The position numbers were made by a program, and so were the translations under genes. A DNA stretch of 46,309 nucleotides from an uncultured Chloroflexota bacterium. GTDB taxonomy: Bacteria > Chloroflexota > UBA4733. How positions within the stretch are numbered: position 1 is the stretch's first letter; each line of letters opens with the position of its first letter. Below are positions 17,808 to 25,834 of this stretch, piece by piece. The notes below the pieces were generated by a model. The model saw only the letters and a program-made list of their open reading frames with translations. It was not told the origin of the DNA and did no database searches. Location of the stretch: contig CALBSQ010000255.1 of the NCBI GenBank assembly GCA_937967325.1, positions 1-46,309 of the forward strand, written 5' to 3'.

Positions 17808-18968
17808 ATGGGTCTCAAGCTGGCAATCGTCGGGACCGGGTCGTTCGCACGCAGTTTCATTCCGTCCTACAAGGTCCACCCGTTGGTCGATGAAATCGCG
17901 CTCTGCGACCTTGATCCGGCCAAGCTGGAGCAAGCCTCGCGCGAGTACGACATCCCCAAGACCTATCCCTCGCTCGACGCGGTCTGTCAGAGCGACGTCG
18001 ACGCCGCCGTGATCATCACGCAGAACTGGCTGCACGCCCCCCAGGCCGTGCAGGCGCTGCGGGCCGGAAAGCACGTCTACACGGCCGTGCCCACCGGCAT
18101 CACGGTCGAGGAGATCGCGGCGCTGGTGCGAGCGGTGGAGGAGACCGGCCTGATCTACATGCTCGGCGAGACCAGCTACTACCGCTCCGAGGACATTTAT
18201 TGCCGGGAGCGGTTTGCTGAGGGCGACTTCGGCCCCATCGTCTACGCCGAGGCCGAGTACTACCACGACTTTTCGCACGGCCTCTACGAGGTAATGCAGC
18301 ACCGCGCCGGCGAGCGCTGGCGGGAGTACGCCGGCAGCCCTCCCATGCACTACCCGACCCACTCCACGAGCCAGGTCGTCTCCGTCACCGGCGCGCACAT
18401 GACCCACGTCTCCTGCCAGGGGTTCGTGGATCAGCACGAGGACGGACTCTTTCGAGCGGACGTCAATCGCTGGAAGAACACCTTCAGCAACGAGTCGGCG
18501 CTGTTCAAGATGTCGGACGGCAGCGCCTGCCGCATCAACGAGTTCCGCCGCGTCGGCCACCCCGGCGTGGAGCGGCTGACCCAGCTGCTCGGCACCGAGG
18601 CCGGTTACGAGGCCAGCTTCGCCGGGCGGCACTGGCTCACCAAGGACCGCGGGCAAGCGCTGCGGCTCGACGAGCTGCTCGCGTCCGGGGAGGTCACCGT
18701 CGACGGCGTGACCTTCCGCGGCGTGTCCAAGGTCCACGAGGTGGCGCGGCTGCCTAAGGCGTTCGCGACGCTGCATACCGGGCACGGCGGCTCCCACCAA
18801 TTCCTGGTCGACGATTTCGTCAAGGCCTGCGTCAACCGTGCGCACCCGCCCAACAACGTGTGGCTGGCCGCCCGCTACGCAGTCCCCGGCATCGTCGCCC
18901 ACGAGTCGGCCCTGCGCGGCGGGGAGCTGCTGGAGATTCCGGATTTCGGGGACCCGCCCGCGCGGTAA
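17808..18968 (+). CDS. Gfo/Idh/MocA-family protein lacking the usual EKP lysine
   Basis: This 386-residue NAD(P)-binding protein has the N-terminal GTGSFA nucleotide loop (9-14) and the Gfo/Idh/MocA C-terminal beta-sheet domain (VYAEAEYYHDFSHG...; HEDGLFRADVNRWKNTFSNESALFKMSDG). Where most members have E-K-P after GKHV, this one reads GKHVYTAVPTG, so the lysine is absent. A similar VP replacement occurs in the GH109 (NAD-dependent glycosidase) branch, and MLGETSYYRSEDI also recalls that branch, so a lyase or glycosidase-type mechanism (oxidation, elimination, reduction) is possible. It is co-transcribed with the upstream sugar-binding lipoprotein gene (18-bp gap). Confidence 0.85.
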   Translation: MGLKLAIVGTGSFARSFIPSYKVHPLVDEIALCDLDPAKLEQASREYDIPKTYPSLDAVCQSDVDAAVIITQNWLHAPQAVQALRAGKHVYTAVPTGITVEEIAALVRAVEETGLIYMLGETSYYRSEDIYCRERFAEGDFGPIVYAEAEYYHDFSHGLYEVMQHRAGERWREYAGSPPMHYPTHSTSQVVSVTGAHMTHVSCQGFVDQHEDGLFRADVNRWKNTFSNESALFKMSDGSACRINEFRRVGHPGVERLTQLLGTEAGYEASFAGRHWLTKDRGQALRLDELLASGEVTVDGVTFRGVSKVHEVARLPKAFATLHTGHGGSHQFLVDDFVKACVNRAHPPNNVWLAARYAVPGIVAHESALRGGELLEIPDFGDPPAR

Positions 18969-19317
18969 TAATCGACGCACGTGTATTCTGCTCCCAGACC
19001 GTGCTGAAGGGAGGTGCATCACAGAAAGAGCGCTGGTAATCGGTTGTGCGGCCGGCGCAAGCTTAGTGTGGAGGCTGCCAAGCGGTTGACGAAGTCTCGT
19101 GTTGTGCACCGGCGGTTCGGACGAACGGGGTAGGGGCAGGTCTCTGTGCCTGCCCTGGTGACCGTGCCCATCAGGCAAGGTCCGATGGTGGCGGAGGTAG
19201 GGCAGGCACAGAGACCTGCCCCTACACAACCCCGCCGACAGCGCCGGAACAAATACTGAAACGTCATCTGGCACCGGGCGACCACTACAAGGGGTATCAG
19301 GAAGGAGGATTCGAGCC
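18969..19317. other. Gene-free gap holding an inverted-repeat element
   Basis: About 350 bp separate the dehydrogenase and the next binding-protein gene. The only structure seen is the inverted repeat at 19130-19225. No convincing paired promoter hexamers were found; a lone TATTCT at 18983-18988 is weak. Confidence 0.5.
19130..19225. repeat. Inverted repeat with perfect 26-bp arms (GTAGGGGCAGG family)
   Basis: Arms 19130-19155 and 19200-19225 are exact complements around 44 bp. The left arm and the bases after it are identical for 30 bp with the element at 22052-22081, and the right arm matches the hairpin between mcrB and mcrC. Confidence 0.85.
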
Positions 19318-20865
19318 ATGATCGCACGTTCCGGGCCCCAAGCGCGCCGAAGCTTTCTGATTGGCTTGCTGGGTGCAGCGGCGTCAGTCGCGCTGACCAC
19401 CGCCTGCGGCAGCTCTGCCGCTACCGCGACGTCGACGGCCGCTTCAAGCTCAGCGCAGGCAACAACGAATCAGCCGGCGAGCACCCAGGCAACGGCTTCC
19501 TCAGCGCCCACGTCTGCCCAAGCCACGACCATCGCATCAACCGCGGCTGCGCCGACGGCGGCGCCAACGCCGGCCCCGACGGCAGCCGCCACGGCCGCAC
19601 CAGCCGGTGGCAAGAGCGTCGTCCAACCGCTCCTGCCGGGCGATCCCCAGTACGTGGATGCCTGGAAGCAGATCTTTACCAACTTCCAGACGAAGCAGCC
19701 GGGGATTACTGTCGATCCCATCTTCACGACGCAGAATTATGACGACAAAACCGTTGCCCTCGTCGCCGCCAACACGCCGCCCGGCCTGTGGTCCGCCTGG
19801 GGAGACACCGGAATCAAGCACTGGGCGGCGAAAGGGCTGGTCGAAAACCTCGACCCATACATCCAGCGAGACAAGTTCGATCTCAGCGTCTTCAATGACC
19901 AGTACCTGCCGTACATGAAGTTTGAAGGGCACACCATATCCCTGCCGCTGGAGGAGTTCCCCTTCAACGTCTACTATGACAAGACGATCTTTCAGAAAGT
20001 TGGCGCCGCGCCGCCGTCCACCGATTGGAACGACAAGAGCTGGACGTGGGACAAGTTCCTCGAGCTGGCCAAGGCGCTGACGCGTAGCGACGGCGGCAAG
20101 ACCAGCCAGTGGGGCATCGGGAGCGCCGGCTTCAGCGGCGCGCGCTTCTCGGCGATGCTGTTCGGTGGCGATTGGTTCCCCGAGGATGGCTACCTGACCG
20201 GTTGGATCAAGGAGTTCACCGGCAACACGCCGGAGGTCATCCAGGCCTACCAGTACCTCTCCGACTTGAGCTACAAATATCACGTCGCTCCCACGGCGGA
20301 CGAGCAGAAGGCGAACGGCGGCGTCTCGAAGATGTTCATGGCCGGCTTGATCGGCATGACCATCTCGGATGCGAACTTCTTCGAGACGCTGCGCCGTGGA
20401 GCACCCGGATTAGACTGGGGCGTGGCCGCCGTACCTCTGCCGCCGATCAAGCCGCGCCGGACGCTCATCTGGGTCGGCAACTACGGCTTCTTCCAGGGGG
20501 TCAAGAACCGAGACGCTGCCTGGCAGCTCCTTAAGTACGTGGAGACCCCGGAGGCCCAGGTCATCTACCCACTGCAATCGGGGCCGGTGCCCTCGCTCAA
20601 GAGCCTGGCCGGCGACTGGATCAAGCTGCGTCAGCAATCCAACAAGCAGACGGCCGACGTGCTGCAGGTGGCAATCGATGCCATCCCCGTGTCCCACATC
20701 TCCGCCGATAACTACACCGTGAATTGGACCGATCTGGACAAGGTTGTCAGCAAGCCGATGGGCGACGTGCTGACCGGCAAGCAAGACGCCCAAACCGCGA
20801 TTCAGTCGCTGACGGCGGCGGCCCAGGAGGCGATCAAGCTGAGTAGCGCGGCCGCGACGAGTTAG
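19318..20865 (+). CDS. Sugar ABC transporter solute-binding lipoprotein (family 1)
   Basis: This 515-residue binding protein has a strong ribosome site (GGAAGGAGG) 9 bp before ATG. The signal is ARRSFLIGLLGAAASVALTTAC with Cys30 (lipobox) and adjacent arginines, then a Thr/Ala/Ser/Gln-rich linker (32-95, with PTAAPTPAPTAA). The MalE-type fold follows: YVDAWKQIFTNFQTKQPGITVDPIFTTQNYDDKTVALVAANTPPGLWSAWGD and YYDKTIFQKVGAAPPSTDWNDKSWTWDKFLELAKAL. It is followed after 64 bp by a Gfo/Idh/MocA dehydrogenase, the same pairing as at 16269-18968, as if the two-gene unit had been duplicated and had diverged. No permease or ATPase gene is close. Confidence 0.9.
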   Translation: MIARSGPQARRSFLIGLLGAAASVALTTACGSSAATATSTAASSSAQATTNQPASTQATASSAPTSAQATTIASTAAAPTAAPTPAPTAAATAAPAGGKSVVQPLLPGDPQYVDAWKQIFTNFQTKQPGITVDPIFTTQNYDDKTVALVAANTPPGLWSAWGDTGIKHWAAKGLVENLDPYIQRDKFDLSVFNDQYLPYMKFEGHTISLPLEEFPFNVYYDKTIFQKVGAAPPSTDWNDKSWTWDKFLELAKALTRSDGGKTSQWGIGSAGFSGARFSAMLFGGDWFPEDGYLTGWIKEFTGNTPEVIQAYQYLSDLSYKYHVAPTADEQKANGGVSKMFMAGLIGMTISDANFFETLRRGAPGLDWGVAAVPLPPIKPRRTLIWVGNYGFFQGVKNRDAAWQLLKYVETPEAQVIYPLQSGPVPSLKSLAGDWIKLRQQSNKQTADVLQVAIDAIPVSHISADNYTVNWTDLDKVVSKPMGDVLTGKQDAQTAIQSLTAAAQEAIKLSSAAATS

Positions 20866-20929
20866 TGGACCGGGATCAAGCCATCCGAGGCGAGATCCCG
20901 GGGCGCATGCGATACAGGAAAGGAACGTG

Positions 20930-22009
20930 ATGCGGGTCGCGATTATCGGCCTGGCTTCGAGATACTGGCCCGCGGCGTTTGCCGACCGGCTGCTCGCCGT
21001 ACCGGAAGTCGAGCTGGCAGGAGCGGCCTACTGCGGTCGGGACGACCAGTTCATCACGGCGTCGCTCGGCTCCTCCAAGGAGGCATTCGCGGCCCGCTAC
21101 TCCATTCCTCTCTACGCCGATCCGAAGGAACTGATTCGGGAGCAGCGGCCTGAGGCAGTGGTCATCTGCGAGGAGTCGATTGGGCAACACCGTTATGTCG
21201 ATCTGGCTGCCGAAGCAGGAGTACACTGTTTCATCGCCAAGCCCATGGCCACGACACTGGAAGCGGCGGACCAGATGGTCAGCGCCGTCGAGCGCGCCGG
21301 CGTCGTGGCCAGCACCGGCTCGACCCAGCGCTTCGACGGCGCTTTGCGCCAGGTCTGGGAGCAGCTGCGCCGGGAGGAGATCGGTGACATCGTCTCCATC
21401 CGCGTTATGCACCAGCACGGCAACATCGACGCTTTCGGCCCCGACGACTGGTATCGCAAGCCGGAAAACGGTGGGCCGGAGTTATCGCTCTTCTGGTACG
21501 TGGTCGATTGCCTGCGCTGGCTGACCGGCAAAGAGATAGCCGGCGTCTACTCCCAGTACGACAACTTCCTCTGGCCACAGTCGCCTTTCTTCGACAACGC
21601 CAAGGCGTTAGTGCGCTTCGACGACGGAACACTCGGCTCTATCGACGCCTATTTCTGCATGCGCTGGCGCTATCCCTCCTGGGAAGTGGAGATCGTGGGC
21701 AGCAAGGGAGCGATCAAGACGACGCAGAGCAACTTCGAGGGTACGCGCTACGGTCCCGACGGCGCCGGCAGCTTCTACCGTGCCCAAAACGACCACCTGG
21801 GCGCCGAGCTTCGCCATTGGCTCGGCGCCTGCCAGGGCAAGTGGCCGCCGGAAGTCTCGCTCGCCGATGCCAGGCGGACCATCGAAGTCAGCCTCGCCTG
21901 CCTCCAGTCGGCTCAAACAGGGCAGCCGGTGGGCCTGCCATTGGAGGCCGCGGAGCCGATTGTCGCCGGGCGTGACAAATACACGAGGGGGATCGGGGCA
22001 CATGCATAA
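20930..22009 (+). CDS. Gfo/Idh/MocA-family oxidoreductase
   Basis: This 359-residue dehydrogenase starts at ATG 20930 (an in-frame GTG directly precedes it; AAAGGA is 6 bp upstream of the ATG). The nucleotide-binding N-terminus reads MRVAIIGLASRYW, without a full GxGxxG, while the catalytic lysine is kept in FIAKPMATTLEAAD. The C-terminal domain (IDAFGPDDWYRKPENGGPELSLFWYVVDCLRWL) keeps the GG...D..RW block but has Phe/Trp where the usual His of GGxxxHxxD would be. Substrate is likely a sugar or cyclitol, unspecified. It follows the sugar-binding lipoprotein gene on the same strand. Confidence 0.87.
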   Translation: MRVAIIGLASRYWPAAFADRLLAVPEVELAGAAYCGRDDQFITASLGSSKEAFAARYSIPLYADPKELIREQRPEAVVICEESIGQHRYVDLAAEAGVHCFIAKPMATTLEAADQMVSAVERAGVVASTGSTQRFDGALRQVWEQLRREEIGDIVSIRVMHQHGNIDAFGPDDWYRKPENGGPELSLFWYVVDCLRWLTGKEIAGVYSQYDNFLWPQSPFFDNAKALVRFDDGTLGSIDAYFCMRWRYPSWEVEIVGSKGAIKTTQSNFEGTRYGPDGAGSFYRAQNDHLGAELRHWLGACQGKWPPEVSLADARRTIEVSLACLQSAQTGQPVGLPLEAAEPIVAGRDKYTRGIGAHA

Positions 22010-22041
22010 GGGGGATTGCTGCCGATAGGAGTGACATTGCC

Positions 22042-22200
22042 AGCCGGCCCGGTAGGGGCAGGTCTCTGTGCCTGCCCTGGTTGCCCCGCCAACCACTGCT
22101 CCGGCGGCGCATGCGGACATTGCCACGGCGTTTACCGGTGGCACCGTTAGGAGCGGCGGTATCAGGGCAGGCACAGAGACCTGCCCCTACCGGGCCGGCT
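22042..22200. repeat. 159-bp element with perfect 38-bp inverted arms (GTAGGGGCAGG family)
   Basis: Arms 22042-22079 and 22163-22200 are exact reverse complements around 83 bp. It is the longest and most perfect member of the family (others at 4967 and 19130). It lies between convergent genes and has the architecture of a MITE; no transposase source is in the window. Confidence 0.9.
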
Positions 22201-22275
22201 GATGATGCCGGAACGCTTTTGCCAATGGGCGCGTGATCCTCATGGGGGAAAGCCATCGAGCGCGAACCCGACGAT

Positions 22276-23655
22276 TCAACGTCGGGCGGCGCCGGTGACG
22301 AGGATGCCGTCGGTGGTCATTGGAACGTCGGCATGGCTACCCGCCAGCAACGGCGATCCGATGTCACGCAAGTTCCCCTCCACATCGAACGCCGGTGGCT
22401 CGGGGCGCGTGACCACCTCCAACGCTGCGTTGGCGCGGATATCGTCCATCAGCGAGGTGGACGCCATGAACTCGCCAAGGCGCAGCGTGTTGGCGATGCG
22501 CAGGAGCCGAGGCTCACGTCCCACGGCGTTGCAGGTGAGTAGCGCCGCCGCGAAGGCCAGGCGATCCGAAGGCAGCACCATCGGCAGCGCCACTGGCCCC
22601 ACCACGGTCGAGGTGAGCCCGTTGGGATAGGTGTGACCGAAGTCCATCTTCCGCGCGGCGCGCACCGTGGTGAAATCCGCTGTCCCGATCCCGTTGGCAT
22701 TGCCGCCGGTCTGCGCGGTGAGGTCGAGCACCACCTGCTTGGCCACCACCGGTCCACCGCTGGCGAACGGTGTCGGGTAGCGGCCGGTGATGTTGGGATC
22801 GGCGCCGTCGCCACTGATATTCTTGCCGATCTCGTCGATGACCAGCACGTCGAGCTGATCGAACGGGATCCGTGGCATGGCCGCTTTGGCCTCTGACAGC
22901 AGCGCAGGCTCGTCGGCAAGGATGCGGCTGGCCGGGACCGCCACCAGCTTGTACGGCTCGTCGTGCGCATTTTCCAGGACGGCGAGGCCGAAACTGATGG
23001 GCGAGCGGGCGAGCGCCACCTCGGCCAAGGCCGGGACGCGACGCGCCATATCGCCGAATCCGGCCGCGTGGCAGGCGGCGGCGCCCGATTGCTTCCCAAT
23101 GCCGATGGCGATCATCTTGGCGAGACCGCTCTCATAGGCGCCGCGGAAGGCCGTGTGGGGCTTGATTCGGGCAACAAAGACGATGCCGTCGGCGCCGAGG
23201 GCATGGCGGTCCAAGCGCACCGGGATACCGTCTTCGGTCTGGCCTACCTCGTCGGTTGCCATGTCCGAGACAATCGGGGCGCCCACACGCCCCTCCGTCA
23301 CGCCGAGGTGCGCTAGGACGTCACGCTGACCGGCGGCCGTGGCGCCGCCATGGCTGCCCATCGCCGGAAAGACAAATGGTTCGGCGCCACGGCGACGCAG
23401 CTCCCGTGCCAGCGCGGCAACGATCTCGGAGAGGCGACCAATGCCGCGGCTGCCCACGCCGATAGCGATGCGCTGGCCGGCGCGCACCAGATCCTGCAGC
23501 TCGGGTTGCCGCAACTGCTGCGTCACGGCCGCATCGATGTCGGTTATCGGGGCATGAGTACGCATGGTGTAGCGCACCCGCACCATATGGGGGATCGGCA
23601 CGCCATCAAGCAGGCCGTGCAGCGTGTCCTCGGGAACCTCAAAGGTGATGCGCAT
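22276..23655 (-). CDS. LarA-like (DUF2088, nickel-pincer racemase domain) protein
   Basis: This 459-residue protein starts at ATG 23655, with GAGGAGAG 5 bp upstream. The N-terminal half matches the LarA-like domain in layout: RIAIGVGSRGIGRLSEIVAALARELRRRGAEPFVFPAMGSHGGAT, then RIKPHTAFRGAYESGLAKMIAIGIGKQSGAAACH. The LarA family racemises or epimerises 2-hydroxy acids with a nickel-pincer nucleotide cofactor made by LarBCE; none of these is in the window. I could not confirm the cofactor lysine by eye, so treat it as a superfamily member of unknown substrate. It sits among sugar dehydrogenase genes and may epimerise a sugar acid. It is divergent from the dehydrogenase at 23814. Confidence 0.75.
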   Translation of the reverse strand: MRITFEVPEDTLHGLLDGVPIPHMVRVRYTMRTHAPITDIDAAVTQQLRQPELQDLVRAGQRIAIGVGSRGIGRLSEIVAALARELRRRGAEPFVFPAMGSHGGATAAGQRDVLAHLGVTEGRVGAPIVSDMATDEVGQTEDGIPVRLDRHALGADGIVFVARIKPHTAFRGAYESGLAKMIAIGIGKQSGAAACHAAGFGDMARRVPALAEVALARSPISFGLAVLENAHDEPYKLVAVPASRILADEPALLSEAKAAMPRIPFDQLDVLVIDEIGKNISGDGADPNITGRYPTPFASGGPVVAKQVVLDLTAQTGGNANGIGTADFTTVRAARKMDFGHTYPNGLTSTVVGPVALPMVLPSDRLAFAAALLTCNAVGREPRLLRIANTLRLGEFMASTSLMDDIRANAALEVVTRPEPPAFDVEGNLRDIGSPLLAGSHADVPMTTDGILVTGAARR

Positions 23656-23813
23656 CAGTGCTCTCCTCACGATAGTGACGTTGCGCGAATTATACGACTA
23701 GTACGGACCCTCACCCCCGGCGCCAACCACGCCGTGAAAGTGGCCCCGTGAACAACTGCCTGTGCTACCTTCTCCCATGACGTGACGGATGGCACGGGAA
23801 CGGAAGGTGGCGC

Positions 23814-24860
23814 ATGGCCAAAGACATCGGCATCGGCGTTATCGGCATCGGCATGGGCCTGACCCTTTGTCCGTTGAACCGCGACGCCAATTCTCGCCTG
23901 GAAGTGCGGGGCATCTGCGCCACGCGTCTGGAGCGCCTGGCGACGGCCGCCGAGGAGTGGGGCATCGGCTACACCACCACCGATTACCGCGAGCTGATCC
24001 GCCGGCCCGACATTGACGCCATCGGCGTCTACTCACCGGACCATCTGCACGCCGAGCACGTGCTGGCCGCGCTCCATGCGGGAAAGCACGTTGTTTGCAC
24101 CAAGCCGATGGTCACGCGAGTGGAAGACGCGGCAGAGATCGTCGAGCTGGTCGACCGGACCGGGCTCAAGCTCCTCGTGGGCCAGACCATGCGCTTCGAC
24201 TCCCAATTCGTCACCGCCCGCCGGTTGCGCGACGACGGCGACCTCGGCGACATCATCATGGCGGAGGCGCACTACGTCCACGACATCCGTCACGTCTGGG
24301 AGCTGACGCCCTGGCGGCTGCAAGCCCCTCAGGACTTCATGTACGGCGGCGTCTCTCACCCAGTCGACTTGCTGCGCTGGTTTTTCGGCGACGTCGACGA
24401 GGTCCACGCCTTGGGACGCATGGGCAACGTGACGCCAGAGTATCCGCTAATGGACAACTTCCTGCTCAACCTCAACTTCAAGAGCGGTGTTATCGCCCGC
24501 GTGCTCGGCGCCTACGGGGTGGTCCACCCACCAATGCCGATGATGGGACTGCGCCTCTACGGCACAAAGGGGAGCCTTTCCGCCGACTTCACCGACCAAC
24601 AAGGCGGGCCGGTCAAGCTGGTGCTGGACAAGGTGCCGACGCATCCTGTCGCGGTCATGGACTTCCCACCGGAGCTGGAAGGCGCTTACGGCCACGGACC
24701 GAACGTGCTGCGCTACATGCGCCATTTTGAGGAATGCCTAAACGAGGGCAAGGAGCCTTCGCCCAATGCCCTCGACGGCGCCAAGTCCATCGCTGTGTGC
24801 AGCGCAGCATGGGAGTCCATCCACACCGGTCAAGTTCTCAACGTGCGCAATGAGTTCTGA
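23814..24860 (+). CDS. Gfo/Idh/MocA-family oxidoreductase
   Basis: This 348-residue dehydrogenase is the most canonical of the three: GVIGIGMGL nucleotide loop near residue 10, catalytic Lys in CTKPMVTRVEDA, and GGVSHPVDLLRWFFGDVDEV, the GGxxxHxxDxxRW motif with its catalytic-site His. The family oxidises sugars, cyclitols or sugar acids using NAD(P). GGAAGGTGG lies 9 bp before ATG. It stands in a divergent pair with the LarA-like gene, so the two may act on one pathway intermediate. Confidence 0.9.
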   Translation: MAKDIGIGVIGIGMGLTLCPLNRDANSRLEVRGICATRLERLATAAEEWGIGYTTTDYRELIRRPDIDAIGVYSPDHLHAEHVLAALHAGKHVVCTKPMVTRVEDAAEIVELVDRTGLKLLVGQTMRFDSQFVTARRLRDDGDLGDIIMAEAHYVHDIRHVWELTPWRLQAPQDFMYGGVSHPVDLLRWFFGDVDEVHALGRMGNVTPEYPLMDNFLLNLNFKSGVIARVLGAYGVVHPPMPMMGLRLYGTKGSLSADFTDQQGGPVKLVLDKVPTHPVAVMDFPPELEGAYGHGPNVLRYMRHFEECLNEGKEPSPNALDGAKSIAVCSAAWESIHTGQVLNVRNEF

Positions 24861-24895
24861 GAGGCCCTACCGGTACCCACGGGGACCTTCCCAAT

Positions 24896-25005
24896 TGTCA
24901 TCCTGAGCGCAGCGAAGGTCCCCTGGCAAGGCCGTCAACGCTACGCGGTCCCGTGCCGCCACTGGTTTGTCCTGCCAGGGGTCCTTCGCTGCGCTCAGGA
25001 TGACA
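24896..25005. repeat. Inverted repeat, GTCATCCTGAGCGCAGCGAAGG family
   Basis: Left arm 24896-24928 and right arm 24973-25005 match over 33 bp with one mismatch. The arm wording (TGTCATCCTGAGCGCAGCGA) is a widespread bacterial interspersed repeat. No gene lies inside. Confidence 0.85.
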
Positions 25006-25063
25006 TTTTGGACAGCCCGGGACAAAACGGCAAGCCTAGCCAGGCAGACGCAACCCCAACCCG

Positions 25064-25078
25064 TGTATACTTAATACA
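25064..25078 (+). promoter_or_regulatory. -10 box and autoregulatory palindrome at the gntR start
   Basis: TGTAT-ACTTA-ATACA is an inverted repeat ending on the A of the ATG. It contains TATACT (25066-25071), a near-perfect -10 box placed so that transcription would begin at the ATG itself. The palindrome resembles the operator at 16176, so self-repression is likely. No -35 hexamer is evident. Confidence 0.5.
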
Positions 25079-25830
25079 TGGCCTACACGAAAAGCACGGT
25101 GAGCGCACGCGCCATTGCGCGGGGGGGCAGCGACGGCATTGCTCCGAAGCCTCGCCCGATCAATGCCACAGCCTTGCAGCGCCCGCCCACGCTAGTCGAA
25201 CATGCCCTGGAGACGATCCGGCGGGCGATTGTGCATGGCGAGCTGCAGCCCGGACAGCGGCTGCGCGAGGAGGAGCTGGCCGAGCAGTTAGGGATCAGCC
25301 GCGCGCCTGTTCGTGAGGCCATGCGCGCGTTGGAATATGAGGGACTCGTTCGCAGCGAGCCACACCGCGCCACCTACGTCGCCGCGCCGAGCGAAGAGGA
25401 GATCGAAGAGATCTACCGGGTGCGTGCCGAGGTGGAGAGCATCGCGGCACGGCGTGCCGCCCTGGCAGTGGCGGCGGAGCCGGCGCGTCTGCAACGCTAT
25501 CAAGGGCTCCTCGACCGGATGCGCCACGCCGCTGCACAGCACGACCTCTATGAGTTGACCGCGGCTGACCTGGATTTCCACCGGCTGATCTTGGACGATT
25601 CCGGCTACACCTTGCTGCCACGCGTCTGGGCCGCCATGTTTGGTCTCATGCGCGGGCGGATGAGCATTATCCTGGCGGAACAGCCGGAGGGCGACATCGT
25701 CGGCTACACCGCCGAATCACACGCGCCGGTCGTTGCGGCGCTGGCCACCGGCGACCCCGAACAGGCCGCGGCTGCGATCCGCCGGCACATCCTGGAGACC
25801 TTGGACCTCTGGCTGCAGGTCCGGCCGTAG
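25078..25830 (+). CDS. GntR-family transcriptional regulator, FCD (FadR-type) subfamily
   Basis: This 250-residue regulator has a 35-residue tail, a GntR winged helix-turn-helix (about 38-103, LREEELAEQLGISRAPVREAMRALEYEGLV) and an all-helical FCD ligand domain (108-245) with metal-ligand residues Asp164, His168, His215 and His237. FCD domains usually sense small carboxylates or sugar acids through a bound metal. The -10 box is so close that the message is probably leaderless. It is convergent with the sugar-binding lipoprotein gene at 25835-27334. Operator-like sequences at its own start, at 16176 and at 27378 make it the best candidate regulator of the island. Confidence 0.92.
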   Translation: MAYTKSTVSARAIARGGSDGIAPKPRPINATALQRPPTLVEHALETIRRAIVHGELQPGQRLREEELAEQLGISRAPVREAMRALEYEGLVRSEPHRATYVAAPSEEEIEEIYRVRAEVESIAARRAALAVAAEPARLQRYQGLLDRMRHAAAQHDLYELTAADLDFHRLILDDSGYTLLPRVWAAMFGLMRGRMSIILAEQPEGDIVGYTAESHAPVVAALATGDPEQAAAAIRRHILETLDLWLQVRP

Positions 25831-25834
25831 ACGT

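Noticed and set aside
17349..19400. Very long open frame (about 680 codons) on the minus strand
   Set aside because: It is antisense to well-supported plus-strand genes; high GC leaves the opposite frames open. No domain is recognisable.
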